Origin: Actinoplanes italicus
Lineage (GTDB): Bacteria > Actinomycetota > Actinomycetes > Mycobacteriales > Micromonosporaceae
DNA: 64,000 bases
NCBI RefSeq assembly: GCF_003001815.1
Contig: NZ_PVMZ01000012.1
Location: 62,001 to 126,000 of the forward strand
Direction of reading: 5' to 3'
Position 1 is the stretch's first letter, and the number at the start of each line of letters is the position of its first letter. This document shows, piece by piece, positions 23,786 through 34,623 of the stretch. The position numbers were made by a program, and so were the translations under genes. Below the pieces are notes generated by a model. It made no database searches and was not told the DNA's origin. It saw only the letters and a list, made by a program, of their open reading frames with translations.

Positions 23786-24207
23786 CCGAGACCCTGTTCG
23801 ATCTGACGTTCCTGCTGGCCGTGCCGTTCTGGGCGCTGATGATCCTGCTGCCGAAGTGGTCCTGGACCGAGCGGATCATGAAGAGCCCGCTGATCGTCCT
23901 GCCGATCGTGGCGATCTATGCGGCGCTGATCATCCCGGACTTCGCCGAGGTGTGGTCGTCGGTGTCGAACCCGACCCTGGGCGGGGTGGCCGAGCTGCTC
24001 GGCGCCCCGGCCGGGGCGGCGGCCGGCTGGGCCCACATGATCGCCTTCGACCTGTTCGTCGGCCGGTGGTCCTACCTGGACAGCCGCAAGCGGGGTGTGC
24101 CGGTGCTGCTGATGGCCCCGATCCTGCTGCTCACCATCATGCTGGGACCGCTCGGGCTGGCCGCCTACCTGGCCGTGCGCCCCTTCTGGCCCGAGCGCCT
24201 AGGCTGA
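23782..24207 (+). CDS. ABA4-like family membrane protein
   Basis: 141 residues and four helices, matching ABA4-like proteins (DUF4281): LFDLTFLLAVPFWALMILLP near the start, WAHMIAFDLFVGRWSYLDSR in the middle and LGPLGLAAYLAVRPFW at the end. The plant member is needed for neoxanthin formation; bacterial roles are not settled. GTG 23782 overlaps the previous stop. Its last codons contain the -10-like hexamer of the following kinase. Confidence 0.82.
   Translation: MTETLFDLTFLLAVPFWALMILLPKWSWTERIMKSPLIVLPIVAIYAALIIPDFAEVWSSVSNPTLGGVAELLGAPAGAAAGWAHMIAFDLFVGRWSYLDSRKRGVPVLLMAPILLLTIMLGPLGLAAYLAVRPFWPERLG
24200..24205 (+). promoter_or_regulatory. -10-like TAGGCT, leaderless start for the kinase
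   Basis: TAGGCT, then 7 nt, then ATG 24213; the hexamer overlaps the upstream stop codon. Identical hexamer and spacing to 3988, supporting an internal leaderless promoter for the two-component system. Confidence 0.55.
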
Positions 24208-24212
24208 CCGGC

Positions 24213-25361
24213 ATGAGCTGGGTGGGTCGTCTCCTCGACGTGCGGGAGACGCTTCCGCGGATGGTGCTGGTCATCCTCAGCGGTGTGGCCTACCTGCTGG
24301 TCATCTGCGGGACGCAGACGCCGCCGACGGGGCTGCAGTGGCTGCTCGCGGGCGCCGCGTTCGCGTCCGGGCTCCTGTTGCACCGGCGCCCGCAGATCAA
24401 TCTGCTCGTACAGACCGTGTTATTCGCGGTGGCCCTGACCGTTCTCGACGATTCGACGATCAACCAGGTCGGCACCGCGTGGGCGCTCGGTGAGGTGGCC
24501 TTCTGGGCGCCGCGGGCGGCCTGGGTCTGGGGCGCCACCGGCATGGTCGCCGCGGTCTACGTCCTGCTCGGCATGCCCGGCTCGGAGGAGAGCCTCACCG
24601 AACAGCTCGTCGGCCTCGCCAGCAGCCTGGGCCTGCCGATCCTGATCGGCACGGTCGGGCGGACCACCCATGAGCTGGGCGTGCAGGCCGCCCGGCGGGC
24701 CGAGTCGGAGCAGCGTGCGGCCCGCGCCGACGAGCGGGCGGCCATCGCCCGTGAGCTGCACGACGTGGTCGCCCATCACATCGCCTCGGTGGTGCTGCGG
24801 GTCGGGGTGGCCCGGCACGTGCTCCCGGGCCTCGATGCGAAGGTGACCGACGTCTTCGACGACGTCCACCGGACCGGGACGGAGGCGTTGACGGATCTGC
24901 GGCGGCTGGTCGCGGTGTTGAGAGACCCCGATGGCGTACGGGGTGACGCGTCCCTCACGGCGATCGAGCCGTCGGCCCTGCCCGCGGCGCTGGCCGGTGC
25001 GGTGGAGAAGGCCCGCCTGGCCGGGGTGATCGTGGAGGCGGAGATCGACCCGGCGATCGGCGGTCTCGACGCGGTCCGTGGCCTCGCGGTGCTGCGTCTC
25101 ACCCAGGAGGCGCTGACGAACGTGGCCAAGCACGCCGGCCCCGCCGCCACGGCTTCGCTGCGGGTGACCATGACCGGTTCTGATCTCGCCTGGGATGTGT
25201 CGGACGATGGTGGTCGCCTGCTGACCGGCCCGCGCGACGTCCCGGTCGGTGGCGGACACGGATTGACCGGCATGCGAGAGCGGGTCGAGGTGCTGGGCGG
25301 CGAGCTGACCGCCGGGCCGGAGGGGAAGGGATGGCGTGTGAGCACGGTGCTGCCGGGGTGA
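24213..25361 (+). CDS. Sensor histidine kinase, NarL/DesK class
   Basis: 382 residues. Four to five N-terminal membrane helices (1-150) act as sensor, followed by a HisKA_3 dimerisation helix with phospho-acceptor H183 in ARELHDVVAHHI and an HATPase domain (EALTNVAKHAG N-box, GHGLTGMRERVEVLGG G-box). It phosphorylates the response regulator encoded next, which overlaps by GTGA. Signal unknown; coupling to membrane-protein genes upstream suggests an envelope signal. Confidence 0.92.
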   Translation: MSWVGRLLDVRETLPRMVLVILSGVAYLLVICGTQTPPTGLQWLLAGAAFASGLLLHRRPQINLLVQTVLFAVALTVLDDSTINQVGTAWALGEVAFWAPRAAWVWGATGMVAAVYVLLGMPGSEESLTEQLVGLASSLGLPILIGTVGRTTHELGVQAARRAESEQRAARADERAAIARELHDVVAHHIASVVLRVGVARHVLPGLDAKVTDVFDDVHRTGTEALTDLRRLVAVLRDPDGVRGDASLTAIEPSALPAALAGAVEKARLAGVIVEAEIDPAIGGLDAVRGLAVLRLTQEALTNVAKHAGPAATASLRVTMTGSDLAWDVSDDGGRLLTGPRDVPVGGGHGLTGMRERVEVLGGELTAGPEGKGWRVSTVLPG

Positions 25362-25984
25362 TCCGGGTTCTGCTCGTGGACGACCAGCAGCTGATCCGGG
25401 CCGGGTTGCGGATGCTCTGCGACGCCGAGCCCGGCATGGAGGTCGTCGGTGAGGCCGGGGACGGGCGGGCCGCGATCGAGGCGGCCGCCCGCCTGCTGCC
25501 CGACGTGATCGTGATGGATCTGCGGATGCCCGGCGTCGACGGGATCACCGCGACCAGCCGGATCGTCTCGGCCCGCCCGTCGGCCCGGGTGCTGGTGCTG
25601 ACCACGTTCGGCGACGACGACCACCTCTATCCCGCGTTGCAGGCGGGCGCCTGCGGGTTCCTGCTCAAGGACGCGCCGCCGGAGGAACTGCTCGGCGGCA
25701 TCCGGCAGGCCGCGTCCGGGGAGAGCCCGTTCAGCCAGGAGGTGCTGATGCGGCTGGTCCGCCGGGCGGTCGACGCGCGCCCGGAGCAGCGTGGGCGCGT
25801 GGACGGCCTGACCGTCCGCGAGCAGGAGGTGCTCGACCTGGTGGGGGAGGGTCTGAGCAACAACGAGATCGCCGAGCGGATGCACATCGGCGTGACGACG
25901 GTGAAGAGTCACATCGCCGCGCTGATGACCAAGACCGGCAGCCCGAACCGGGTCCGCCTGGCCCTGCTGGCGCACAGCCTCTAA
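25358..25984 (+). CDS. Response regulator, NarL/FixJ family
   Basis: 208 residues. Receiver domain 1-120 with VDDQ acidic pocket and phospho-acceptor D54 in IVMDLRMPG, switch lysine in GFLLKD; LuxR HTH at about 145-205 (LTVREQEVLDLVGEGLSNNE, then TTVKSHIAALMTK). GTG 25358 overlaps the kinase stop (GTGA) and is preferred over the in-frame ATG at 25331 because VIRVLLVDDQ is the canonical opening. Confidence 0.93.
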   Translation: MIRVLLVDDQQLIRAGLRMLCDAEPGMEVVGEAGDGRAAIEAAARLLPDVIVMDLRMPGVDGITATSRIVSARPSARVLVLTTFGDDDHLYPALQAGACGFLLKDAPPEELLGGIRQAASGESPFSQEVLMRLVRRAVDARPEQRGRVDGLTVREQEVLDLVGEGLSNNEIAERMHIGVTTVKSHIAALMTKTGSPNRVRLALLAHSL

Positions 25985-26022
25985 ACCTCAACCCGGATGT
26001 CGTACGGCCGATCACCCCGGGC

Positions 26023-27645
<1,623 letters not shown>

Positions 27646-27651
27646 CCCTGA

Positions 27652-28134
27652 TCACCAGTCGAGCGCGGCCGCGTACTTCTGCGCGATCGCGCTCGACTCC
27701 GGCAGGTCGGACTCCAGCACCGGCAGGCCCGGCCGGACCACGATGGCGCCGAGTTCGACCAGGAGCTGACGCAGCAGCGCCTCGGCGGCCGCGGCCTGCG
27801 GTGCGACCCCGGCGGTCACCACCGGGACGGCCAGTTTGCCGGCCAGCGCGTTGGCCGGCAGCTGGTCGAGCAGCACCTTGAGCACACCGGTGTAGCTGCC
27901 CTTGTAGGTCGGGGTGGCTACGACCAGGAGGTTCGCCTCGCTGAGGACCGCGAGCGCGGCCTTCGTCGCCTCGTCGCCGGGCGTGAGCAGACCCGCCCCG
28001 AGCGAGCCGACCTCGATGACGTGTGGTTGCGGCGAGCCGAGCTGTCCGGCGATGGCCTCCCCGACCGCCACGGCCAGTGTCGACGTTCGTGATCCGGCCC
28101 GCGGGTTGCCGGAGATCACCACGATTCCCGTCAT
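27652..28134 (-). CDS. NADPH-dependent FMN reductase
   Basis: 160 residues of the flavodoxin-like FMN_red fold: MTGIVVISGNPRAGSRTSTL provides the phosphate loop, ATPTYKGSYTGVLKVLLDQL the flavin-stacking loop. Members supply reduced FMN to monooxygenases (SsuE/MsuE type) or act as chromate or quinone reductases. Start ATG 28134 with GAAAGG. A family A hairpin and a small reading frame lie in its upstream leader. Confidence 0.88.
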   Translation of the reverse strand: MTGIVVISGNPRAGSRTSTLAVAVGEAIAGQLGSPQPHVIEVGSLGAGLLTPGDEATKAALAVLSEANLLVVATPTYKGSYTGVLKVLLDQLPANALAGKLAVPVVTAGVAPQAAAAEALLRQLLVELGAIVVRPGLPVLESDLPESSAIAQKYAAALDW

Positions 28135-28156
28135 TGTGATGCACCTTTCTCTAGGG

Positions 28157-28215
28157 CCCGGCTGGCTTTCACCGCTGTCCCGGCGCCGCTGGGACAGCGG
28201 TGAAGGCCAGCCGGG
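28157..28215. repeat. Long intergenic hairpin, family A copy 2
   Basis: Arms 28157-28181 and 28191-28215 pair at 24 of 25 positions around the 9-nt loop GGCGCCGCT. It shares ACCGCTGTC/GACAGCGGT with the copies at 6931, 42093 and 42680. It lies between the small frame at 28220 and the FMN reductase start, within the probable transcript leader. Confidence 0.85.
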
Positions 28216-28219
28216 TTTC

Positions 28220-28369
28220 TCAGGCGGCCCGGCGGAGCCGGTTGTACGAGCCGTCGTGACAGGCCGGCGGCGTCGCCGCCCGGTCGTCGTGGAGAGCGCC
28301 GGTCTCGGGCGAGGCCGGTCGCAGCGGCGCACGGAAGCTGCCCGCGTCCAGGAGAGTGCTGACGGTCAT
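28220..28369 (-). CDS. Small reading frame upstream of the FMN reductase
   Basis: 49 codons from ATG 28369 (MTVSTLLDAGSFRAPLRPAS...) to TGA at 28220. On the reverse strand TAGGAT lies 8 nt before the ATG, again a leaderless-like layout. GC-rich third positions suggest coding. No homology recognised. It could be a leader peptide or a small protein. The hairpin that follows would then be its terminator or attenuator. Confidence 0.4.
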   Translation of the reverse strand: MTVSTLLDAGSFRAPLRPASPETGALHDDRAATPPACHDGSYNRLRRAA

Positions 28370-28488
28370 GGTCCGAAATCCTAGTTACCCGATAGGGATT
28401 TGTCACCAGGGTGGATATGATGCCTGCCACTGCCTATCTAGCAGATAGGAATAGTATCCTTGCTTCACTCACCGTGAAGGAGTCGCAG

Positions 28489-29037
28489 ATGTCCGCTCTC
28501 GCCGTCGCCCACCCGCATTCCACGTACCCCCGCCCGGTCCTGCTAAGGCCCGTGCCCGACCCGCCGCCGGAGCAGCATGTGGAGGACGACCAGCCGGTTA
28601 CCGTGACGATCAGCATCGCGGGCGGTGCCGGCGGCCGCGAGCGCGTGCTCGCCGCACTGCGTGAACTGGTCGACGCCGCCGGCGCGACCGCGGCCGTGGA
28701 GCTGGACGGCGCCGCCGAGCCCGTGGCCGTGGAGACCGCCGGCGAGATCCGCCTCGACCCGCGGGCGCGCACCGCGTTCCGGGGTGGCCGGCTGCTCGAA
28801 CTCAGCCGCCTGGAGTACGACCTGCTGCTCTTCCTGGCCCGTCACCCGCGCCAGGTGTTCAGCCGCTCACAGCTGCTCACCCATGTCTGGGGTCACCGGC
28901 ACACCACCAACCGCACGGTCGACGTGCACGTGAGCCGCCTGCGGACCAAGCTGGACGATCCGGAGCTGATCACCACGGTGTACGGCCTCGGTTACCGGCT
29001 CGCCGATGACGCCGCGATCGTCGTCGACGAGCGGTAG
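28489..29037 (+). CDS. OmpR-type winged-helix regulator without receiver domain
   Basis: 182 residues, start ATG 28489 after GAAGGAG. The C-terminal ~100 residues are a Trans_reg_C winged helix: ELSRLEYDLLLFLARHPRQV, SRSQLLTHVWGHRH, NRTVDVHVSRLRTKLDDPEL and TVYGLGYRL. The N-terminal part is short and proline-rich and contains no phospho-acceptor receiver, so this is an orphan DNA-binding protein. Divergent from the small frame and FMN reductase across an AT-rich 120-nt region. Confidence 0.88.
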   Translation: MSALAVAHPHSTYPRPVLLRPVPDPPPEQHVEDDQPVTVTISIAGGAGGRERVLAALRELVDAAGATAAVELDGAAEPVAVETAGEIRLDPRARTAFRGGRLLELSRLEYDLLLFLARHPRQVFSRSQLLTHVWGHRHTTNRTVDVHVSRLRTKLDDPELITTVYGLGYRLADDAAIVVDER

Positions 29038-29071
29038 GTGAGCCGTCCCCGTGTGTCGATGTAGCCGCCGC

Positions 29072-29102
29072 GCCGGCCGGTGACCCCAGGTCACCGGCCG
29101 GC
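29072..29102 (+). terminator. Rho-independent terminator
   Basis: GCCGGCCGGTGACC pairs perfectly with GGTCACCGGCCGGC around a CCA loop, followed by CGCGTTTTAT. It ends the winged-helix gene. The remaining 200 nt to the protease are AT-richer (AATTTAAATA near 29230) and hold its promoter. Confidence 0.85.
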
Positions 29103-29303
29103 CGCGTTTTATATGGACTCATCCCGAACGGGTAATAGGTCCACGGTATGGCTACGGTGTTTTGCCTGGTCAGGCCTATGTTGATCAGTTTGCGGTGATC
29201 GTTCACACATCTTGCCATCAGATAGAGGAATTTAAATACTTGCGAGCACGCGGTGCGCTGAAGCGGGCGTACCACCCCCTACCCGTTCCCCCTGGGAGGA
29301 AAC

Positions 29304-30335
29304 GTGCTCAACCCGAAGCTTCGCCGACCGATCGTCGGCCTGGCCGTGGGCATCCTCGTCGGAAGCGGACTCGCCGCCACCCCCGCGACGGCCGCCCCGA
29401 TCGCCCCCGCCGACATCAACACCTTCGCCTCCAGCCTCGATACCCGGCTGGGCGCGCGTGACGCAGGCTCCTATCTCGACTCCTCCGGCAAGCTCGTCGT
29501 CAACGTGACCGACGCCGCGACCGCCGCCGAGGTGAAGGCCGCCGGCGCCACCCCGCGCTTCGTGGCCCGCAGCGGAGCCACGCTGGCCGCCGCCGACGAG
29601 AGCCTGAAGGTCAACCTGAAGACGCCCGGCACCGCGTTCGCCGTCGACCCGGTCACCAACCAGGTGGTCGTCTCCGTCGACGAGAGCATCACCGGCGCCA
29701 AGCTCGCCGCGGTCAAGGCGACCGTCGCCAAGCTCGGCGACGCGGCTCGCGTCGAGAGCATCCCCGGCAAGATCAGCCTGCGGATCTCCGGCGGTGACGC
29801 CATCTACTCCGGTGGCGGCCGCTGCTCGCTCGGCTTCAACGTCCGCAACAGCGCCGGCACCAACTACTTCCTGACCGCCGGCCACTGCACCCGGGGCACC
29901 TCGTCCTGGAACAACGGCTCGGTGACGCTCGGCACCACCGCGGGCAGCAGCTTCCCGGGCAACGACTACGGCATCGTCCGCTACACCAACACGACGATCA
30001 CCAAGACCGGCGGCGTCGGCACCAACATCGACATCACCGGCGCCTCGACCCCGGCCGTCAACGCGACCGTCTACCGTCGTGGCTCCACCACGGGTACCCG
30101 CTCCGGCCGGGTCACCGCGCTCAACAGCACGGTGAACTACGCCGAGGGCTCGGTCTCCGGCCTGATCCGCACCACCGTCTGCGCCCAGCCGGGCGACAGC
30201 GGCGGCTCGCTCTACTCGGGCAGCACCGCGCACGGCCTGACCTCGGGCGGTAGCGGCAACTGCACCAGCGGTGGCGTGACCTACTTCCAGCCGGTCACCG
30301 AGGCCCTCAGCGCGTACGGCGTCTCGGTCTTCTGA
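29304..30335 (+). CDS. Secreted S1 serine protease, streptogrisin/alpha-lytic type
   Basis: 343 residues. A signal peptide ends near ATPATAA; a propeptide spans about 32-165; the mature protease starts near AIYSGGGRC. Catalytic triad: H194 in [10 protein letters not shown]221 in GNDYGIVRY and S299 in [10 protein letters not shown]. Conserved disulfide cysteines are in place (RCSLGF, GHC, VCAQP, NCTSGG). The family self-processes its propeptide and acts extracellularly. Ribosome site GGGAGG before the ATG. Confidence 0.95.
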   Translation: MLNPKLRRPIVGLAVGILVGSGLAATPATAAPIAPADINTFASSLDTRLGARDAGSYLDSSGKLVVNVTDAATAAEVKAAGATPRFVARSGATLAAADESLKVNLKTPGTAFAVDPVTNQVVVSVDESITGAKLAAVKATVAKLGDAARVESIPGKISLRISGGDAIYSGGGRCSLGFNVRNSAGTNYFLTAGHCTRGTSSWNNGSVTLGTTAGSSFPGNDYGIVRYTNTTITKTGGVGTNIDITGASTPAVNATVYRRGSTTGTRSGRVTALNSTVNYAEGSVSGLIRTTVCAQPGDSGGSLYSGSTAHGLTSGGSGNCTSGGVTYFQPVTEALSAYGVSVF

Positions 30336-30402
30336 TCCAACGGCCCGGTCGCGAAGCCCACTGACGTGCGCTCTCCGAACAGGGCCGGGCCGGCACGGAC
30401 AC

Positions 30403-30430
30403 CAGCCCCCGATCACTTGATCGGGGGCTG
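30403..30430 (+). terminator. Perfect 13-bp hairpin after the S1 protease
   Basis: CAGCCCCCGATCA/TGATCGGGGGCTG with a 2-nt loop. It lies 67 nt past the protease stop and just before the P450 gene. There is no T-tract, so termination is inferred. Confidence 0.65.
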
Positions 30431-30453
30431 ATGTCATGTATCACAATCCATGG

Positions 30454-31602
30454 ATGACCACAGTGAACAACGGCCGCAAGGTGCACCGCGGCGCCGGAAC
30501 GCCGGGCTGCCCGGTCCGGCACGGCGACGACGGCGTCTGGCACATCCAGGACTACGCCACCGCCCGGCTGTTCCTGCGGCACACCGACACCCGTCAGGCC
30601 GGCCTCGGTATCGAGAACGCGCTGCGACACTCCGGCCGGATGCGGCTGCCGATGCTCTACCGGGACGGGCCCGAGCACCGCGAGCAGCGGCGGCAGACCG
30701 CCCGGTACTTCACCCCGAAGCGGGTCGAGTCGGCCTATCAGGGCCTGATGCACCGCCTCGCCGACGAGCAGTGCAAGGTGCTCCGGCGGCGCGGCGCGGC
30801 CGACCTCTCGGCGCTCTCCTTCCAGCTCGCGGTCGCCGTCGCCGCCGAGGTCGTCGGGCTGACCGAGAGCGCACCCGGGATGCCGCAGCGGCTCGACCGG
30901 TTCTTCCGCATCCCCGACCCGCACGCGCGCGGTCTCTCCGCTGCCCGGCAGAAGGCCTTCAACAACTACGTCCTGCTGTCGTTCCTCTGGCGCGACGTCC
31001 GCCCGGCCGTCGCCGCGCGCCGCCGGAACCGGCGCGACGACCTGATCTCGCACCTGCTCGACGAGGGCTGCAACACCGCCGAGATCCTCGGCGAGTGCGT
31101 CACCTTCGCGGCCGCCGGGATGGTCACCACCCGGGAGTTCATCACGGTCGCCGGCTGGCACCTGCTCACCGACGAGACCTTGCGGGAGCGGTACGCCTCC
31201 GGCGCCCGGCAGGAACGGTTGGCGATCCTGCACGAGATCCTACGACTCGAACCGGTCGTCGGGGACTTGCTGCGCTGGACCACCGCCGACGTCGAGGTCG
31301 GTGACGTGACCATCCCGTCCGGCGCGCGGGTGGACGTGGGTGTGGCGGCGGCCAATCTGGACACGAGCGAGGCCGGGGCCCAGCCGGGCGCGGTGTGCCC
31401 CGGACGGGCGGTCGGCCCCGGCCTGTCCTTCGGCGACGGCGCGCACAAGTGTCCCGGCGCGCACATCGCCATGCAGGAGACCGACATCTTCCTCAGCAGG
31501 CTGTTCGCCATGCCGGGCCTGCGGATGATCCAGGAGCCGACCGTGACGATCCGGCCGGACATCGCCTCTTACGAGCTGAAGGGCATGATCCTGGCCGTCT
31601 GA
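30454..31602 (+). CDS. Cytochrome P450
   Basis: About 382 residues. Haem-binding FGDGAHKCPGAHIA with the axial cysteine, K-helix EILRLEP (ExxR) and oxygen-binding I-helix FAAAGMVTTREF are all present, so it should be a functional monooxygenase. It needs ferredoxin and reductase partners, none of which is adjacent. Alternative ATG at 30436 adds six residues; neither has a clear Shine-Dalgarno. Substrate not predictable; it is not in an evident biosynthetic cluster. Confidence 0.92.
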   Translation: MTTVNNGRKVHRGAGTPGCPVRHGDDGVWHIQDYATARLFLRHTDTRQAGLGIENALRHSGRMRLPMLYRDGPEHREQRRQTARYFTPKRVESAYQGLMHRLADEQCKVLRRRGAADLSALSFQLAVAVAAEVVGLTESAPGMPQRLDRFFRIPDPHARGLSAARQKAFNNYVLLSFLWRDVRPAVAARRRNRRDDLISHLLDEGCNTAEILGECVTFAAAGMVTTREFITVAGWHLLTDETLRERYASGARQERLAILHEILRLEPVVGDLLRWTTADVEVGDVTIPSGARVDVGVAAANLDTSEAGAQPGAVCPGRAVGPGLSFGDGAHKCPGAHIAMQETDIFLSRLFAMPGLRMIQEPTVTIRPDIASYELKGMILAV

Positions 31603-31616
31603 TCACGATCGGCTGA

Positions 31617-32465
31617 TCACGACTGGTCGTGCGTGCGTTCCTCGCCGCGGCGGCGCAGCATCTTCAGGCCGGGAAGCCCGGCGATCGCCAGGTGCAGATC
31701 CTCGGTCACCTCGAGCAGTTTGTGCAGGTCCGGGCCGACCCGGTCGAGCTTGCCGAGCAACGGCATCACGTCGTGCACCAGGTGGCGCTGCAGGGCGGGC
31801 AGCTCGTCGATCATCCGGATCGCGGCGGTCACCTCGTCCGGGGTGAGCTCGGAAACGAATCGTGCGGCGAGCGGAGCGGCGCTACGCAGGGTGGGCGAAT
31901 AGTCGCCGACCATTGCCTCGACCTCCCCGGCGACCGCGCCGGCGCGAGAAGTGATGACCGTCACATCGCCGACCGCGGTGGCCGCGTCGCCGACCACCAC
32001 CCCGGCGGCCTCGGCCGTGATCGACGCCCGGCGGATCAGATCGCCGGCCGCCGTCGCGATGGTGGCCACCTCGTCCACGGCGAGAGCCGCGGCCGTCGCG
32101 GTCGCACGGGTGTCGGCGATCGCCGACTCGGCGCCCGCGGCCACCGCGGAAACCCTCTTGATCAGGTCCTCCACCTGCGCGACGGCCAGAGTGATGCGGT
32201 TGATCAGCAGCTCTGTCTGGCCGATCAGGGCGACGGCCCGGACCGGGATCGTCGCCGCGGTGGCCGCCGTCTCGATCACCTTGCCGGCTGCCGCTGCGGT
32301 CGACTGGATGACGCCGGACAGAAAAGTGAGCATGTGCCCATTGTGCGCCGTCATCGCATCCGCCACCTGGTGACAGACCGTGCCGACGCTGGAGCCGAGC
32401 GTCGAAAGTCGGGAATACACAGGATCCGGATGAGCCATCCGGTGGTCGGACACGGCAGTATGCAT
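31617..32465 (-). CDS. Alanine-rich helical protein of unknown function
   Basis: Up to 282 residues, very rich in Ala/Val/Thr with long amphipathic helices (QVEDLIKRVSAVAAGAESAI, IATAAGDLIRRASITAEAAG) suggesting a coiled-coil or apolipoprotein-like rod. No enzymatic motif. Internal ATG 32333 (MLTFLSGVIQ) may be the true start and would give 238 residues without the polar N-terminal part. A C-terminal basic tail KMLRRRGEERTHDQS is typical of peripheral membrane proteins. Homologues are sometimes mislabelled as carboxylases. Confidence 0.65.
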   Translation of the reverse strand: MHTAVSDHRMAHPDPVYSRLSTLGSSVGTVCHQVADAMTAHNGHMLTFLSGVIQSTAAAAGKVIETAATAATIPVRAVALIGQTELLINRITLAVAQVEDLIKRVSAVAAGAESAIADTRATATAAALAVDEVATIATAAGDLIRRASITAEAAGVVVGDAATAVGDVTVITSRAGAVAGEVEAMVGDYSPTLRSAAPLAARFVSELTPDEVTAAIRMIDELPALQRHLVHDVMPLLGKLDRVGPDLHKLLEVTEDLHLAIAGLPGLKMLRRRGEERTHDQS

Positions 32466-32467
32466 GG

Positions 32468-33388
32468 GTGCTTCGTACCCGGAACCTCATCGTGACGGCG
32501 GCCGCGCTCGGCATCCTGGGCGGCTCGGTCCTGGTGGCCAAGGGGCTTCTGGCCGACAGTGGCACCGGCGGGACCGGCGGCGGCGCCCTGGCCGGCGCCT
32601 TCCGGGACACCCCCAAGGCGTCGCCAACGCCGACCGGCCCCACTCCGGAGGAACTCGCCGCCATCGAGCGGGCCAAACGGGTCAAGGCGCTGGACGCGGC
32701 GATGAAGAAGTACGCGTCCGGCAAACCCGAGTTCTCCGTCGCCGTCTTCGACCGGACCACCGGCGAGACCTGGTCCTACCGTGGCGACGAGAAGTATGAG
32801 ACCGCCAGTGTGGTCAAGGTTCAGGTGCTCGCCTGCCTGCTGCTCACCGCCCAGGACGACGGCCGCAAGCTGACGAGCAGCGAGAAGTCGCTGGCCGACA
32901 AGATGATCCGTTTCAGCGACAACGCCGCCACCACGTCGCTCTACGGCAAGGTGGGCCGGATCAACGGGCTGACGGCGTGCAACAAGCGGCTCGGTCTGAC
33001 CCAGACCAAGGTCAGCAGCTCCTGGGGTCTCACCAGGACGACCGTGAAGGACCAGGTGAAGCTGCTGTCCCAACTGGTCGACGACGAGAGCGAACTGACC
33101 AAGACCTCCCGTGAGTACGCCCACAAGCTGATGAGCACGGTCGCCCCCGACCAGGACTGGGGTGTCCCGGCCGCGGCCAAGGACGGCGAGGACGCCACCG
33201 TCAAGAACGGCTGGCTCCAGCGGTCCACCGAGAGCAACCTGTGGATCATCAACTCGGTCGGTCAGATCATCGACGACGACACCGACGTCTCCATCGCCGT
33301 GCTGTCGCACACCAACAAGACGATGCCCAACGGGATCTCCCTCGTGGAGAAGGCCGCCAAGCTGACCCGGACACACCTCAAGTACTGA
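32468..33388 (+). CDS. Serine hydrolase, class A beta-lactamase-like
   Basis: 306 residues with an N-terminal signal/anchor helix (NLIVTAAALGILGGSVLVA) and a Gly/Pro linker. Class A-type motifs: S114-V-V-K117 in TASVVKVQ, SDN at 150-152 and KNG (KNGWLQR) replacing KTG. The usual omega-loop ExxLN glutamate is not evident, so it may be a transpeptidase- or DD-peptidase-like protein instead of an antibiotic-hydrolysing enzyme. GTG start 32468. Convergent overlap of 11 nt with the DUF1501 gene. Confidence 0.82.
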   Translation: MLRTRNLIVTAAALGILGGSVLVAKGLLADSGTGGTGGGALAGAFRDTPKASPTPTGPTPEELAAIERAKRVKALDAAMKKYASGKPEFSVAVFDRTTGETWSYRGDEKYETASVVKVQVLACLLLTAQDDGRKLTSSEKSLADKMIRFSDNAATTSLYGKVGRINGLTACNKRLGLTQTKVSSSWGLTRTTVKDQVKLLSQLVDDESELTKTSREYAHKLMSTVAPDQDWGVPAAAKDGEDATVKNGWLQRSTESNLWIINSVGQIIDDDTDVSIAVLSHTNKTMPNGISLVEKAAKLTRTHLKY

Positions 33389-34610
33389 GCAGGTCCTTCA
33401 CCCGGCCGCGCCGGCCGTCCAGGATCCGCTGCGGATCGGCCGCGAGCACACCGTCCAGCAGCGTCGCGTAGACGTCCCGGAAGTCGACGGTGAACTTGAG
33501 GTCGCCGTCGTCGAGATCGGTGAGGCTGGGCGGCTCGCCGTGCAGGCCACCCCGCACCCCGTCACCCAGCAGGAACATGTCCGACGCGGTGCCGTGGTCG
33601 GTGCCGTCCGAGGCGTTGGCCCGCACCCGGCGGCCGAACTCCGAGTACACCGCGACCACCACGCCCTTGCCTGCCATCCGGTCGGCGAAGGCGGTCAGCG
33701 GCTCGTCCAGCCGGGCGAGCAGCGAACGCTGCTGGGCCTTGCCGTCGGCGTGCAGGTCGAACCCTCCCAGCGACACCGAGTAGACGCGGGTCGCCGCGCC
33801 CGCTTCGATGCATCTGGCGACCAGGGCCAGCTGCTGGTCCAGTGGCGGCGCTGCGCCACCGGTCGCGGTGGCCGCCGGCTCCTCGCCGTCGTCGGTCTCG
33901 TCCCCCTCCGAGGCGCCCTCGGTGACCTGCCGCATCAGGTCCTGGACCCGCATCAGGTCGGCGAAGCAGGCCGCTGCCCGGGCCAGCGCCGGCGACTCGC
34001 CGGGCGACGGCCTGCCGAGACCGCTGACCAGATCCCCGGACACGCCGCCGGGCAGCGACAGCACCCCGCCGGGAACCGTGGCCCCGGCGCTCGTCGCACC
34101 GGCCAGCAGCGGCGGCAGGACCGGCTCGAACGAGACCGCCAGCCGCGGATCACCGCCCACCGTGTCGAGCCAGCGGCCGAGCCAGCCGGTGACGCCCGGC
34201 CGGTCGGGCTGCGCGGTCTGCCAGATGTCCATCGACTGGAAGTGGCTGCGGTTCGGTTTCGGATAGCCGACCCCGCGGACGACGGCCAGCCGCCGGTTCT
34301 GGAAGAGCCGGTGCAGTCCGGCCAGGCCCGGGTTCAGCCCTACGCCGCCGTCCAGGTCGAGGACCTCGCCCGGTAGGTAGGCCAGATCGGGCCGAGCCGA
34401 CCGGTACGCCGGATCCGCGTACGGGATCACGGTGTTCAGTCCGTCGTTGCCGCCGTAGAGGGTGACCAGCACGAGGACCTTCGCCGCCGGGTCACGGTCA
34501 CCCGCGGTGTCCAGGATGTCCCGCAGGCCGTATGCCGTCGCGCCGGCCGCCAGCACGCCACCGGTGACGCCGCTGGCGACGAGGAAACGGCGACGGGTGA
34601 GGGTGTCCAT
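33378..34610 (-). CDS. DUF1501 protein, Tat-exported
   Basis: 410 residues. The N terminus TRRRFLVASGVTGGVLAAG is a twin-arginine export signal. The body matches DUF1501, an alkaline-phosphatase/sulfatase-like fold (VLVTLYGGNDGLNTVIPYAD, SEFGRRVRANASDGTDHGTA, MFLLGDGVRGGLHG). The family is almost always encoded beside DUF1800, as here with a 13-nt gap. Function unknown; likely a periplasmic or secreted metal-dependent hydrolase. Confidence 0.92.
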   Translation of the reverse strand: MDTLTRRRFLVASGVTGGVLAAGATAYGLRDILDTAGDRDPAAKVLVLVTLYGGNDGLNTVIPYADPAYRSARPDLAYLPGEVLDLDGGVGLNPGLAGLHRLFQNRRLAVVRGVGYPKPNRSHFQSMDIWQTAQPDRPGVTGWLGRWLDTVGGDPRLAVSFEPVLPPLLAGATSAGATVPGGVLSLPGGVSGDLVSGLGRPSPGESPALARAAACFADLMRVQDLMRQVTEGASEGDETDDGEEPAATATGGAAPPLDQQLALVARCIEAGAATRVYSVSLGGFDLHADGKAQQRSLLARLDEPLTAFADRMAGKGVVVAVYSEFGRRVRANASDGTDHGTASDMFLLGDGVRGGLHGEPPSLTDLDDGDLKFTVDFRDVYATLLDGVLAADPQRILDGRRGRVKDLLST

Positions 34611-34623
34611 TCGTTCGTCCTCC

